Shown: positions 1 to 8,653, numbered from the stretch's first letter. The stretch is 13,270 nucleotides of DNA from an uncultured Actinotalea sp. (GCF_946885855.1 NZ_CAMPHH010000073.1:1-13270); one strand, 5' to 3'. Numbers and translations: made by a program. Notes: a model not told the origin generated them from the sequence alone.

Positions 1-68
1 ACCCGGGCGGCCCGGGTGGTCCCGACGGGTCGGGCGGCCCGGGCGGTGGTCCCGGTGGGGGGTCGGAC
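1..68 (+). repeat. Gly/Pro-rich low-complexity linker coding repeat
   Basis: A run of imperfect GGN-GGN-CCN codon triplets encodes a PGGPGGPDGSGGPGGGPGGG-type linker immediately before the first beta-sandwich module of the giant plus-strand protein. It is simple-sequence DNA of almost pure G and C, prone to slippage. It begins at or before the window edge, so its full length is unknown. It is read as a flexible spacer, not a true collagen helix, because the Gly-x-x periodicity is irregular. Confidence 0.75.
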
Positions 69-3000
69 GCCGACGTGGTCCCGGCGGTCGCGGACGGGGT
101 ACGGGTCAGCGGCCTCGTCACCGGCGTGCAGTCCGAGGGCTTCACGGTGCGGATCGCGCCCGCAGGGCAGGTCCTGGACCCCGACGCCGTCGTGCTCGGG
201 GGCTCCGGCACCCGCGACGTGGAGCAGGCGAGCACGCGGTCGGGAGGCGCCGCGGCGGACGGGCCGGAGGTGCGCAGCGCGGTCTGGGACCCCTCCTCGG
301 CGCAGCTGCGGGACGCCGTCGTGCGGGGCGCCACGGCGCCGGCAGCCGCCGGGCCGGCGACGAAGCTCGCGGCGGCGGCGCGGCCCGCGGTGCGCACGGA
401 GATCGTCGACGAGGTGCGCACCACCACCTCGCTCGCGGACGGGACATGGGCGTTCGCCGGGCTGCGTCCGACGGCGACGTACCTCGTCACCCTGGCCAAG
501 GCGGGCTTCCAGACCCAGCGCTTCGTCCTCACCGGCGCCCAGGCGGCGGCCGCCCCGCTCGAGGTCGAGATGGTCGCCGGTGCGGGCCGGCTCTCGGGCC
601 TCGTCACCGGTCCGACCGGCCCCGCCGGGGGCGTCGACGTCACCATCACCGACGGCACGACGACCGTCACGACGAGCACTGCGACCGAGGGGCCGGTGGG
701 GGAGTGGTCCGTCGACGGGCTGTCGACGCCGTCCACCTACCTCATCACCGCCGCGGGCGCCGGTCTGGGCGCGCAGTCGGCGCTCGTGACGCTCGGCGCG
801 GGCGGGGTACGGACGGTCGACCTGTCCCTGCAGACCGGCGTCGCGTCGCTGGCGGGCGTGGTCACGGGTCCGGACGCCCTGGGCGTCGTCGGCGGACTGG
901 GCGGCATGACCGTCACCGCGACCGACGGGACGACCACCCGGACGGCGTCGACGGCGACGTCGGGCCAGGTCGGGGCGTTCGTCCTCGCCGACCTGCCGGT
1001 CCCGGCGACGTACAGCGTGACGGTGAGCGGCCCGGGCTACGCGGCGACCACCTCGGAGGTCACCCTCACGACGGGCAGCGCCGCCGCCCGGCTCGACGTC
1101 GCGCTCTCCGCGGCGACGGGCACGGTGCAGGGCACGGTGCAGGACGGGACCGGTGCGGGCCTCGGCGGGGCGGGGCTGACGCTGACCGACGGGGAGAACA
1201 CCTACAAGACGATGAGCACGTCCGACGAGACCGGGTCGTTCCGGATCAGCGGCGTGACCCCCGGGACCTACGTGCTCTCCGCGGAGGTCTTCGGGTACGT
1301 CACCGGCTTCGCGCCCGTGACCGTCGCCGCGGGCGGCGTCGCGACGGCGGACCTCGAGCTCGCCGACGTCCCCGGCGACGGGCTCCTGGCCACGTCGTTC
1401 ATCCGCGGCCGTGTCTCGGACGCGCGGACGAACGGGCAGATCACCTGCCCGGGCCTCGACACCGACGCCGGGGAGACGTGCGAGGTGACCGTGACCCTCC
1501 GGGCGGCGGACGCCTCCGGGGCCGTGCGGACCGTCACGGTGACCTCGGCCCCCGACCTCGAGTACCAGATCCCCGCCGCCGACGACCCCGCCGGGGGCCT
1601 GCTCCCGGGCCTGTACGCGCTGAGCGTCTCCGCGCCGGGGTACGAGCCCGGCACCGTGCAGGTCGAGGTCCCCATGGACCAGGTCGTGCGCGCGGCGCAG
1701 GTCGCGCTGTTCCCCTCCCCGTCGCTGGTGGGCACGGTCCTCGCGCGCGTCGGGACCGTCCCGGCCGGGACGTGCGTCCTCGCCGTCCCCGCCGGCCAGG
1801 ACCTCGGCGCGGTCGGGCCGTGCACCCTGGGGGTCGACGCCGACGGTGCCCCGACCTGCGAGGTCGCCGGCGACGCGCGGTGCGCCGGGACCGGGGTCAA
1901 CGGCTCGTACGAGATGTCGCGCCTGCGCAGCGGCGACTACCAGGTGCTCGTCCGGCCGGGGGACGGCGAGTACCTCGCCGTGCCCCCGGTGACGATCTCG
2001 CTGACGCCCGGTGACGTACGCCGGTACGACGTGACGCTGGACCGGCTGGGTCGCGTCGCGCTCACGGTGCTCGCCGACGTCGGCACCTCCGCGCTGCAGC
2101 CCGCCCCCGCGGCCACGATCACGCCGGTCCGCGTCACCGGCGGCGTGGACGCACCGTTGCCGTCCGTCACCGCGGACGACGCCGGCCGGCGCCTCGTCAC
2201 CGGCCTGACCGCCGGCACCTACCGCTTCGACGTGACCTGGACCGAGGCCGGGGTGGGCACCCTCGAGGCGTCGACCCCGCTCATCACCGTCGGCACCAAC
2301 CAGGAGCTGTCCACGCAGGTCGCGCTGACCCGCACGCGGGCCGCGTTCCAGGGTCGGGTCGTGACGTTGCTGGCGCCCGGCCAGGAGGCGCCGGCGTCGG
2401 GCGTCACGGTGCAGATCACCGGGGTGACCCGGTACGAGGGGCTCACCCCCGTCCGGGCCACCGCGACCGTGACCACGAGCGCCACCGGGACGTTCAGCGT
2501 CGTGCCGACGCCCACGGTGGCACCGAACACCGCGGTGCTGCCGCTGGCCGCCGACGAGCTCAGCGTGCAGGTCACCGACCCGCTGCTGCCGGTCGCCCGG
2601 TTCGAGACGCTCACCGTGAACGAGACGACCGTGACCGCCCTCGAGGGCGCGCCCCTCGTGGTCGAACCCGTGGGGCGGGCCTACGTCCCGACGGTCCGCC
2701 TGGTCGGCAACGACCTCACGGGCTTCGACGTCGAGGACGTCGTGCTCACCGTCGAGTCGACCCCGCCGGGGGTGACGGGCCTCCAGCTCACCGCGGTCGA
2801 CGACGGCTCGGGAACCGGTGGCGGCGTGGTCCGCTGGCGCGACCTCGCCCAGCCGTCCGGAGGGGTGCCCGAAGGCACCCTGGCGCGTCCGGGCGACTAC
2901 CGCGTGACCGCCACCCTCGGCGGCTTCGAGACGCGGACGTTCCCCTTCACCGTCCCCCTCGCGGACCAGCCGGCCACACCCGTGGCGATCGAGCTGCGCC

Positions 3001-5384
3001 GCTTCGGCGAGCTCGAGATCCAGGTGGTCTGGGACCAGGTGGTCGACGCCGGGCCGTTCCTGCCCCCGACGACGACGCGGCGCGCCGTCCCGGACCCCGT
3101 CGTGACGCTCTTCCGTCCGGCGAGCGGCAACGTCACGCTGACCGCGGCCCCGGGTGACAACACCGTCGACTTCGGTGAGCTCGCGCCCGGGACCTACCAG
3201 GTGCGGGTCCAGGCGCCCGGCTATCGGTTCGTGACGCGGGACGTCGTCGTTCCCGCGGGGCTCGCGGATCCCGTGCCGTTCGTGGTCGAGAAGCTCGGGG
3301 CGATCACCGGGACGGTCCAGGTGCGCTCCGCGGACGGGACGCTCCGGTCGCTCGCGGGTGTCCCGGTGACCGCGACCGACGCCGCGGGCAACACCTTCAC
3401 GGCCACGTCCGGGGACACCGGGCGGTACGACATCACGGGCACGGCCGTGCGGCAGGGCCTCGCCGCGGGGCCCTGGACGGTCACGGCCGTCGTGACCGGC
3501 TACGTCATGACCCAGCCGACCGGCTTCTCCGTGACGGTGGTTGAAGGAACGGTGGCGCCGTCGTCCGTGGACGTCGTCCTCAGTGCCGTCCCGGTCGACC
3601 TGCGGGTGTTCGTCTTCGACCCGGAGACCGACGAGGGGATCGACGGGCTCACGGTGCTCCTGCGCCGCACCGGGCAGGCGGCGCGGACCGCGGAGCCGTG
3701 CACGCCCGTCCCCCCGGCGGAGGTCTGCGGGCTGTACTCCTTCGCCGGCGTCGAACCGGACCGGTACACCCTCGACATCTCCGGCCGCGGGTACGCGCCC
3801 CTGACGGTCGCGATCCAGGTGCCCCCCGGTGTCCCGCTGACGCAGATCCCCGTCGCCATCGCCGCCCGGCCGAACACCGTCGGCGGGACCGTCCTCGGCC
3901 AGCAGGGTTCGGGCGCACCGGCCGCGGTGGACGGTGCCGCGATCCGGCTGACCTCGGCGGCCGCCCCGGACTTCCTCCGCGAGACGACGAGCGATGCCGA
4001 CGGCGCGTTCAGCGTCACCGGGGTCCCCGACGGCACCTACTCCCTCGCCGTGTCCGCCGACGGCTACGTCGCCACGTCCCGGGCGGTCCAGGTCGGCGGT
4101 GGGCAGGTCCTGTCCGTCGAGGTCGTGCTCTACGTCGAGGTGCGGCAGGTGGTCGTGACCGTGACGTCCGTCCAGGGCTTCGACCTCACCGGCGCCCTGG
4201 TCCGGCTGGCGCGCGTCGCGCCCGACCCGGACACCGGTGTCGACGTCACCACGCCGTTGCCGCTCGCCGCCCAGCCGGTCGTGCGCACCTCGGCGTCGGC
4301 GAGTACGTACTCCACCACCTTCAACCAGGCGCCCGCGGGCCGGCTGGTGGCGACCGTCTCCGGCCCGAGCGGCCACTACGGGGAGTACTCCTCGGCGGAG
4401 GTCAGCACGGCGGCGACCACCGCACCGGCGCCGGTGCAGATCCCGATCTCGGTGGACGAGGTGCGGATCCGGATCAGTGCGACGGCCAGCGGCAGCACCG
4501 CACCGCCGACGACGCTGGGCTGGTCCATCACCTCCGGCCCGAACGGCAACCTGGTCACGAGGGCCTCCGGCTCCGCCGGCGTCGGTGCAGGCGCGGACAC
4601 GGTGTTCCTGCCGCGGGGCACGGCCTACACGGCGCGGTCGGTCCCCGTGGATGGCTGGACGATCACCCCGTCCACGGTCACCTTCGGCGCGGACGACAGG
4701 GACGTCGTCGCCTCCTTCGCCCTCGCCCGCCCGCTCCTCACGACGACGACGACGCTGACCGCACCCACGGCCGGCGCCGTCCTCACACGCGGGGTCCCGG
4801 TCACGCTGAGCGCGACCGTGGGGGCGACGTCCAACCAGAACGCCACCGGCCTCGTCCCAGGTAGCGTCACCTTCCTGCTGAACGGGACGGTGCTGGACAG
4901 CGCCGACCTCACGGGCAGCGGCGGGACCACGCGGACTGCCTCGGTGACGCTCACCCCCGACGCTTCCTGGGAGCTCGGGGCAGGCACGATCACGGCCCGG
5001 TTCGACGAGACGACGACGCATGCCGGCTCGGTGTCGGGCGCTGTCGCGGTCACCGTCGTCGCGCCGACGACCACGTCGCTGACGGCGTCGGACGGCGGCA
5101 CGTCGACGGGCGACACCCTGACGGTGCCGACGGGGACCACGGTCACCCTCACGGCGACGGTGACGCCGAACGGCGCCCCCGGTCAGGTCGTGTTCACCCG
5201 CACCGCACCGACGGCCGGTGCCGTCGCGACGGTGACCGCGGAGGCCGACGGCACCGTGACCACCACGGTCACGCTGTCGGCCGCCGGGGAGTACACCTTC
5301 CGGGCGGCCTACGACCCGGGGACGGCCGTCACGCACCTGTCGTCGCAGGACACGGTGACCGTGGTCGTCGAGCCCGCGCCCTGA
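1..5384 (+). CDS. Giant modular carboxypeptidase-regulatory-like / Ig-like repeat protein (5' end off window)
   Basis: The frame is open from base 3 to a TGA at 5382-5384 (1793 residues); GTG at 75 is the first start candidate inside the window, but an in-frame Gly/Pro-rich stretch precedes it, so the true start probably lies to the left. Residues below count from base 3. After the linker (1-22) come about 17 beta-sandwich modules starting near 33, 196, 280, 374, 466, 575, 684, 780, 892, 1003, 1100, 1198, 1292, 1382, 1489, 1578 and 1689. Modules 4 and 13 are textbook carboxypeptidase-regulatory-like folds (G-x-V at the start, T-S-D-x-x-G-x-F in the middle, then P-x-G-T-Y and a G-Y). The last two look like bacterial Ig-like repeats. 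All eight cysteines come in sets inside single modules, which fits an exported protein. No LPXTG or C-terminal membrane helix is seen; it ends in VTVVVEPAP. Any signal peptide is out of view. No catalytic domain is recognised. A role as surface or fibre protein linked to the neighbouring CIS is inference. Confidence 0.9.
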   Translation, partial: PGGPGGPDGSGGPGGGPGGGSDADVVPAVADGVRVSGLVTGVQSEGFTVRIAPAGQVLDPDAVVLGGSGTRDVEQASTRSGGAAADGPEVRSAVWDPSSAQLRDAVVRGATAPAAAGPATKLAAAARPAVRTEIVDEVRTTTSLADGTWAFAGLRPTATYLVTLAKAGFQTQRFVLTGAQAAAAPLEVEMVAGAGRLSGLVTGPTGPAGGVDVTITDGTTTVTTSTATEGPVGEWSVDGLSTPSTYLITAAGAGLGAQSALVTLGAGGVRTVDLSLQTGVASLAGVVTGPDALGVVGGLGGMTVTATDGTTTRTASTATSGQVGAFVLADLPVPATYSVTVSGPGYAATTSEVTLTTGSAAARLDVALSAATGTVQGTVQDGTGAGLGGAGLTLTDGENTYKTMSTSDETGSFRISGVTPGTYVLSAEVFGYVTGFAPVTVAAGGVATADLELADVPGDGLLATSFIRGRVSDARTNGQITCPGLDTDAGETCEVTVTLRAADASGAVRTVTVTSAPDLEYQIPAADDPAGGLLPGLYALSVSAPGYEPGTVQVEVPMDQVVRAAQVALFPSPSLVGTVLARVGTVPAGTCVLAVPAGQDLGAVGPCTLGVDADGAPTCEVAGDARCAGTGVNGSYEMSRLRSGDYQVLVRPGDGEYLAVPPVTISLTPGDVRRYDVTLDRLGRVALTVLADVGTSALQPAPAATITPVRVTGGVDAPLPSVTADDAGRRLVTGLTAGTYRFDVTWTEAGVGTLEASTPLITVGTNQELSTQVALTRTRAAFQGRVVTLLAPGQEAPASGVTVQITGVTRYEGLTPVRATATVTTSATGTFSVVPTPTVAPNTAVLPLAADELSVQVTDPLLPVARFETLTVNETTVTALEGAPLVVEPVGRAYVPTVRLVGNDLTGFDVEDVVLTVESTPPGVTGLQLTAVDDGSGTGGGVVRWRDLAQPSGGVPEGTLARPGDYRVTATLGGFETRTFPFTVPLADQPATPVAIELRRFGELEIQVVWDQVVDAGPFLPPTTTRRAVPDPVVTLFRPASGNVTLTAAPGDNTVDFGELAPGTYQVRVQAPGYRFVTRDVVVPAGLADPVPFVVEKLGAITGTVQVRSADGTLRSLAGVPVTATDAAGNTFTATSGDTGRYDITGTAVRQGLAAGPWTVTAVVTGYVMTQPTGFSVTVVEGTVAPSSVDVVLSAVPVDLRVFVFDPETDEGIDGLTVLLRRTGQAARTAEPCTPVPPAEVCGLYSFAGVEPDRYTLDISGRGYAPLTVAIQVPPGVPLTQIPVAIAARPNTVGGTVLGQQGSGAPAAVDGAAIRLTSAAAPDFLRETTSDADGAFSVTGVPDGTYSLAVSADGYVATSRAVQVGGGQVLSVEVVLYVEVRQVVVTVTSVQGFDLTGALVRLARVAPDPDTGVDVTTPLPLAAQPVVRTSASASTYSTTFNQAPAGRLVATVSGPSGHYGEYSSAEVSTAATTAPAPVQIPISVDEVRIRISATASGSTAPPTTLGWSITSGPNGNLVTRASGSAGVGAGADTVFLPRGTAYTARSVPVDGWTITPSTVTFGADDRDVVASFALARPLLTTTTTLTAPTAGAVLTRGVPVTLSATVGATSNQNATGLVPGSVTFLLNGTVLDSADLTGSGGTTRTASVTLTPDASWELGAGTITARFDETTTHAGSVSGAVAVTVVAPTTTSLTASDGGTSTGDTLTVPTGTTVTLTATVTPNGAPGQVVFTRTAPTAGAVATVTAEADGTVTTTVTLSAAGEYTFRAAYDPGTAVTHLSSQDTVTVVVEPAP

Positions 5385-5388
5385 ACGG

Positions 5389-5422
5389 GCCCACAACTTG
5401 GCCGGCCGGCCAAGCTGTGGGC
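5389..5422. terminator. Bidirectional hairpin between convergent genes
   Basis: A 34-base palindrome centred between 5405 and 5406 has arms GCCCACAACTTGGC and GCCAAGCTGTGGGC flanking CGGCCG. The only mismatch is A5396 against C5415. It starts four bases after the stop codon of the plus-strand giant gene and lies 20 bases past the stop of the last minus-strand CIS gene (5443). There is no T-run on either side, as is common for terminators of high-GC actinobacteria. Its symmetry lets it act on both strands. A second short palindrome, CCGGCCGGCCGG at 5427-5438, lies just beside it. Termination activity is inferred from position and structure. Confidence 0.75.
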
Positions 5423-5442
5423 GGGACCGGCCGGCCGGCGCG

Positions 5443-6105
5443 TCAGCCGAGCAGAGCGCTGACCGCCCAGGCGGCGCCGCCGATGGCGAGCATCGCGGCG
5501 AGCCAGACGAGCGGGAAGGGCTCGCCCGGTTCGGGCTCCCGCTCCACCACGGGCGCGGGCGCGGGCTCGGGGAGCGGGACGGGCACGGGCAACGGCGGCG
5601 GGGGCGGCGTCATCTCCGCCCCGCAGCGCAGGCACCACGCCTCGCCAGGCACGTTGAGCTCCGCGCACGCGGGGCAGGGCACCGAGACGACGAGGTCGGC
5701 GCCGGAGGTGCCGGGCGACCGGCGTCGGGCCGCGTCGACGTCGCCGTCGGGCCCGCCGACGACGTCCTCGCGGCGCGCCCAGAACAGCGGGTAGTCGCAG
5801 CCGGGGTCGGGGCAGAAGTCCTGCGCCGCCCGCCGCGAGAGCGTGACGGTCCGGGCGGTGCCGCACCCGGGGCACACGAGCGTCGTCGTCGTGGGCGTCG
5901 GTGCCGAGGTGGGGACGGCCCCCGAGCGGACGGACACCCGGACGGGGACGACCGTCGGCGCGACGTCGTCGTGCCGGTCCGTCCCGCCTCCGGCCTCGGG
6001 GGCGGGCGTGACCGGGCGGACCTCGACCGGGGTGCTGGCCGCGACGACGGGCAGCGGTGTGGTGACGTCGGGGGAGTCCGCGGCCGGCGGGCGGGCCTGC
6101 GTCAT
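5443..6105 (-). CDS. Double zinc-ribbon, tail-anchored membrane protein of the CIS operon
   Basis: 220 residues. The ATG at 6105 overlaps the stop of the tail protein I gene (ATGA) and has an AGGAG Shine-Dalgarno (6113-6117) seven bases upstream. A Pro/Thr/Val-rich, probably disordered N-terminus (1-76) is followed by two Cys clusters: C78-x2-C81-x16-C98-x4-C103 and C144-x2-C147-x10-C158-x2-C161. Both have the spacing of zinc-binding ribbons. A Pro/Glu-rich spacer (166-197) leads to one hydrophobic helix (about 198-219) ending at the C-terminus. There is no N-terminal signal peptide, so the predicted topology is tail-anchored with the ribbons in the cytoplasm. As last gene of a coupled baseplate operon it is a good candidate for linking the CIS to the inner face of the membrane. 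A membrane protein called CisA is reported for Streptomyces CIS; I cannot establish homology from this sequence alone. The function is inference. Confidence 0.88.
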   Translation of the reverse strand: MTQARPPAADSPDVTTPLPVVAASTPVEVRPVTPAPEAGGGTDRHDDVAPTVVPVRVSVRSGAVPTSAPTPTTTTLVCPGCGTARTVTLSRRAAQDFCPDPGCDYPLFWARREDVVGGPDGDVDAARRRSPGTSGADLVVSVPCPACAELNVPGEAWCLRCGAEMTPPPPPLPVPVPLPEPAPAPVVEREPEPGEPFPLVWLAAMLAIGGAAWAVSALLG

Positions 6106-6710
6106 GGTGCTTCTCCTGGTGCGGGCGTCGGTCGGTGCGGTGCGGCGTCCGTCGGCGGGTCCGGCGGTGCTGCCTCCGGGGGAGCCCCCGGCCCGGCGAC
6201 CGGCCAGACGAGGCGGTCGCCGATCCAGAGCTCGGCCCGGACGTGGGCCGGGACCTCGTCGGCGACGAGGTCGACGAAGTCCGCCTCGCTCAGCCCCCCG
6301 GTCCCGGCCACCCTCATGATCACCCATGCGGTGTCCGGGGGAGCGCCGCCCTCGCGCCACACGCCGCCGCCGTCCTCGACGTGCGCCGGCGCCCCGCTGA
6401 AGAGCGTCAGCACGTCCCGCAGCCCGCGCAGGGTGCCGCGCCACGGGAGCGTCCTCGCCGTGGTGACGAGCATGCGCCGCTGGAGGTCGACGGCGAGCCC
6501 CGGGTCCAGCCCGTCCTGGCCGATCCACCCCGCCATCCACCGCACCATGTCCGGGGGTGCGACGGCGGGGTCGACGAGGTGCTCGAGGTTGTCGGCGTGC
6601 GCGACGAGCGTGTCGGCCTGCGCCTGGAACAGCGAGACGAACCGCGTGAAGAAGTCGTCGGCCAGCATGCCCGCGGGGAGCTGGTCGACCATCCAGCGCC
6701 GGCTCCTCAC
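6102..6710 (-). CDS. Phage tail protein I-like CIS baseplate wedge protein (Afp12-like)
   Basis: 202 residues from GTG at 6710, which overlaps the upstream stop as GTGA. The alternative ATG at 6692 (196 residues) has a GAGGAG ten bases upstream and cannot be excluded; I prefer the GTG because the residues it adds (ending RRW) lead directly into the MVDQLP opening as I remember it for this family. The order of segments fits actinobacterial tail protein I: an N-terminal aromatic helix (DDFFTRFVSLFQ, 18-29), VDPAVAPPDMVRWMAGWIG (46-64), a basic segment with R78-R79, and WRGTLRGL (90-97), the hallmark W-R-G-T-x-x-G-L. The last 30 residues are a Pro/Ala tail absent from the core fold. In related tails this protein joins baseplate J in the wedge that surrounds the hub and carries fibres. 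It is coupled to the J gene before it and the zinc-ribbon gene after it. Confidence 0.9.
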   Translation of the reverse strand: MRSRRWMVDQLPAGMLADDFFTRFVSLFQAQADTLVAHADNLEHLVDPAVAPPDMVRWMAGWIGQDGLDPGLAVDLQRRMLVTTARTLPWRGTLRGLRDVLTLFSGAPAHVEDGGGVWREGGAPPDTAWVIMRVAGTGGLSEADFVDLVADEVPAHVRAELWIGDRLVWPVAGPGAPPEAAPPDPPTDAAPHRPTPAPGEAP

Positions 6711-8653
6711 CGGACGACCACCCGGTTCCGCGCCGCGAGGAACAGCGTGTGCGGCTCGGGACGGATGCTCTCCCGGCCCGTCGCGAGCCGAGCGCCGTTG
6801 CGCAGGTCGTACTCGAACAGGACGACCTCCTCGACGCGTTCCACGCCGTCGACCGCCTCGAGCAGGCCGGCCACAGCGGTCGCGGACAGCTCGGCGTCGA
6901 AGGGCCAGCCGTTGCCGTCCGGCCCGCCGGTGAGCGGGTTGACGTAGCGGGCCAGCAGGTCGTCGACGCGCTGGCTGACCATCGCCGGCGGACGCCCCGG
7001 GAGGGCCCTCACCAGGGCGGCGACGCTCACGCCCTGGTAGAAGGGGGTGCCCACCTCGACGGCGACGCCCACGGGCCGGCGCTCGTCGAGCTCCCGGCTG
7101 ATGCTGGCGAGCAGGTCCTCGGAGAGGGCGTAGTCGTCCAGGACGTGCTGGGCGGGCGGCTTGCGGACCTGGGGGACCACGAGCACGCGCACGGCCCCGG
7201 TCCCCGTCTCGGTGCCCGGCAGGCACCGGGTCCGCGCGACCTCGATCGACACCTCCTGGGTGATGCGCTCGAAGTCGCGTGCGGTCACCGCGCGCTGACC
7301 CGTCCGCAGGAGCAGGGGCCCGCGGACCTTGGCCTCCTCGACGGTCTCCGCGTCGACCCCGCCGGCCGCCGCGCGCAGGTTCGACACGGAGGCGACGAAC
7401 GGCAGGGACGTGACCATCCGGGTCAGGGTGCGGGCGCCGACGTTGCCGGCCGCCCCGCCGCCGGTGCGGTAGGGCGTCACCTGCACGACGGCGCCGTCGG
7501 GCGGGACCGCGCCGTGCTGGCGGACGGTGCCGTCCGGGTACCGCACCTGGGGTCCGAAGCGGACGGTCCCGGTCGCGGACTCCCAGACGACGTGCCGGTC
7601 GGTCGGCCCCGAGACCGCGAAGTCCTCGACCTCGGTCCAGTCCTCCGTCCCGGCCGCGGTCATGACCTGGACGATCTCGCCCTCGCGCCGCTCGGCGACA
7701 GGCGTGGCGGTCACCTGGAAGCGCTGCCCCGGCACGCCGGTGGACCGGCCCAGGCGCTCGGCGGCCAGACGGGCGGCGTGCTCGGCGGGCACCGTGAGGC
7801 CGACGGCGTGGGCGGCCACCGACTCCAGGCGCGGGGACTTCTCGTACGTCGGCTGGCCCGGCCGCGGGTGCCGCAGCCGGACGCGCAGCCAGTACGCCGA
7901 CGCCCGGCCGAGGGTGAGCCGCTCGTGCTCGCGCGGGACGAGCAGGACGATCTGCCCGTCCCGGTTGAGCCCGCCCGTGGTGTCGCTGTGCACCTCGACG
8001 GGGACCCACGCCTCCCCGCTCCACGCCTCCCAGGCCAGCGGCGGGTCCTGCGGGTCGATGCCGTACCCCTCGGCGCTCGCGACCACCGAGAGCTGGAGCG
8101 CGACGTCGGCGAGGGACCCGGCGAAGCCGAGGTGCAGCGCGTCACCGGGGGTCAGCGGCGTGGAGCCGAAGCAGGCGACCGCGCTCCCGGGGTAGGTGAG
8201 GTCCTCCCAGACGTCGCCGACCTGCTCGTCGCGCGCCCGGCTCGTCACCGCTGCGACGAGCCGCGGCGGGTCGACGACGCCCGGACGGGAGGTGGAGAAG
8301 ACGACGCTCGTGCCGGACTCCGCGCTCGTCCCGACCTCCGTGCCGGCGGGGACCTCGAGCCGGCTGCGCGCCGGGGCGCCGAACCAGAACGTCACGTCCG
8401 CGCGCGCGACGGAGGGCGGGAACGGCTCGATGCCGACGAGGTTGAGGAAGTGCACGTAGAGGCGGTCCGGCACCTGGTTGACCCGGTACAGGACCATCTC
8501 GCTCATCCAGGCGAAGAGCTCGATGAGTGCGACGCCGGGGTCGGACACGTTGTGGTTGGTCCACTCCGGGGTGAACCGCGGGATCATCCGCTTGGTCTCG
8601 TCGACGATGTCCTGGAACGACCGGTCGTCGAGGTGGGGAGGGGGCAGCGGCAT
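6707..8653 (-). CDS. Baseplate J-like CIS baseplate assembly protein (Afp11-like)
   Basis: 648 residues. The ATG at 8653 shares one base with the stop of the gp25-like gene (TGATG) and has a GAGGA (8660-8664) six bases upstream. The N-terminus matches the long actinobacterial 'putative baseplate assembly protein' form: IPRFTPEWTNHNVSDPGV (24-41), then ELFAWMSEMVLYRVNQVPD (45-63) and a segment on module entry (FLNLVGIEPFPP). The middle holds beta-rich domains. A baseplate J core near 400-470 carries G-N-V-G-A, a V-x-S-V-x-N motif, and the A-V-T-A-x-D-F-E-R segment typical of the family. In contractile tails this protein is the main wedge component that triggers sheath contraction with gp25 and tail protein I. 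Length and gene order agree with a complete, intact member. Confidence 0.94.
   Translation of the reverse strand: MPLPPPHLDDRSFQDIVDETKRMIPRFTPEWTNHNVSDPGVALIELFAWMSEMVLYRVNQVPDRLYVHFLNLVGIEPFPPSVARADVTFWFGAPARSRLEVPAGTEVGTSAESGTSVVFSTSRPGVVDPPRLVAAVTSRARDEQVGDVWEDLTYPGSAVACFGSTPLTPGDALHLGFAGSLADVALQLSVVASAEGYGIDPQDPPLAWEAWSGEAWVPVEVHSDTTGGLNRDGQIVLLVPREHERLTLGRASAYWLRVRLRHPRPGQPTYEKSPRLESVAAHAVGLTVPAEHAARLAAERLGRSTGVPGQRFQVTATPVAERREGEIVQVMTAAGTEDWTEVEDFAVSGPTDRHVVWESATGTVRFGPQVRYPDGTVRQHGAVPPDGAVVQVTPYRTGGGAAGNVGARTLTRMVTSLPFVASVSNLRAAAGGVDAETVEEAKVRGPLLLRTGQRAVTARDFERITQEVSIEVARTRCLPGTETGTGAVRVLVVPQVRKPPAQHVLDDYALSEDLLASISRELDERRPVGVAVEVGTPFYQGVSVAALVRALPGRPPAMVSQRVDDLLARYVNPLTGGPDGNGWPFDAELSATAVAGLLEAVDGVERVEEVVLFEYDLRNGARLATGRESIRPEPHTLFLAARNRVVVR

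Noticed and set aside
446..2014. 522-residue plus-strand frame inside the giant gene
   Set aside because: It is another frame of the same strand with Arg/Gly/Asp-rich nonsense; the modular protein frame is clearly the coding one.
5250..5384. Sortase signal or membrane anchor at the end of the giant protein
   Set aside because: No LPxTG, hydrophobic helix or basic tail is present; the chain ends in VTVVVEPAP straight after an Ig-like strand.
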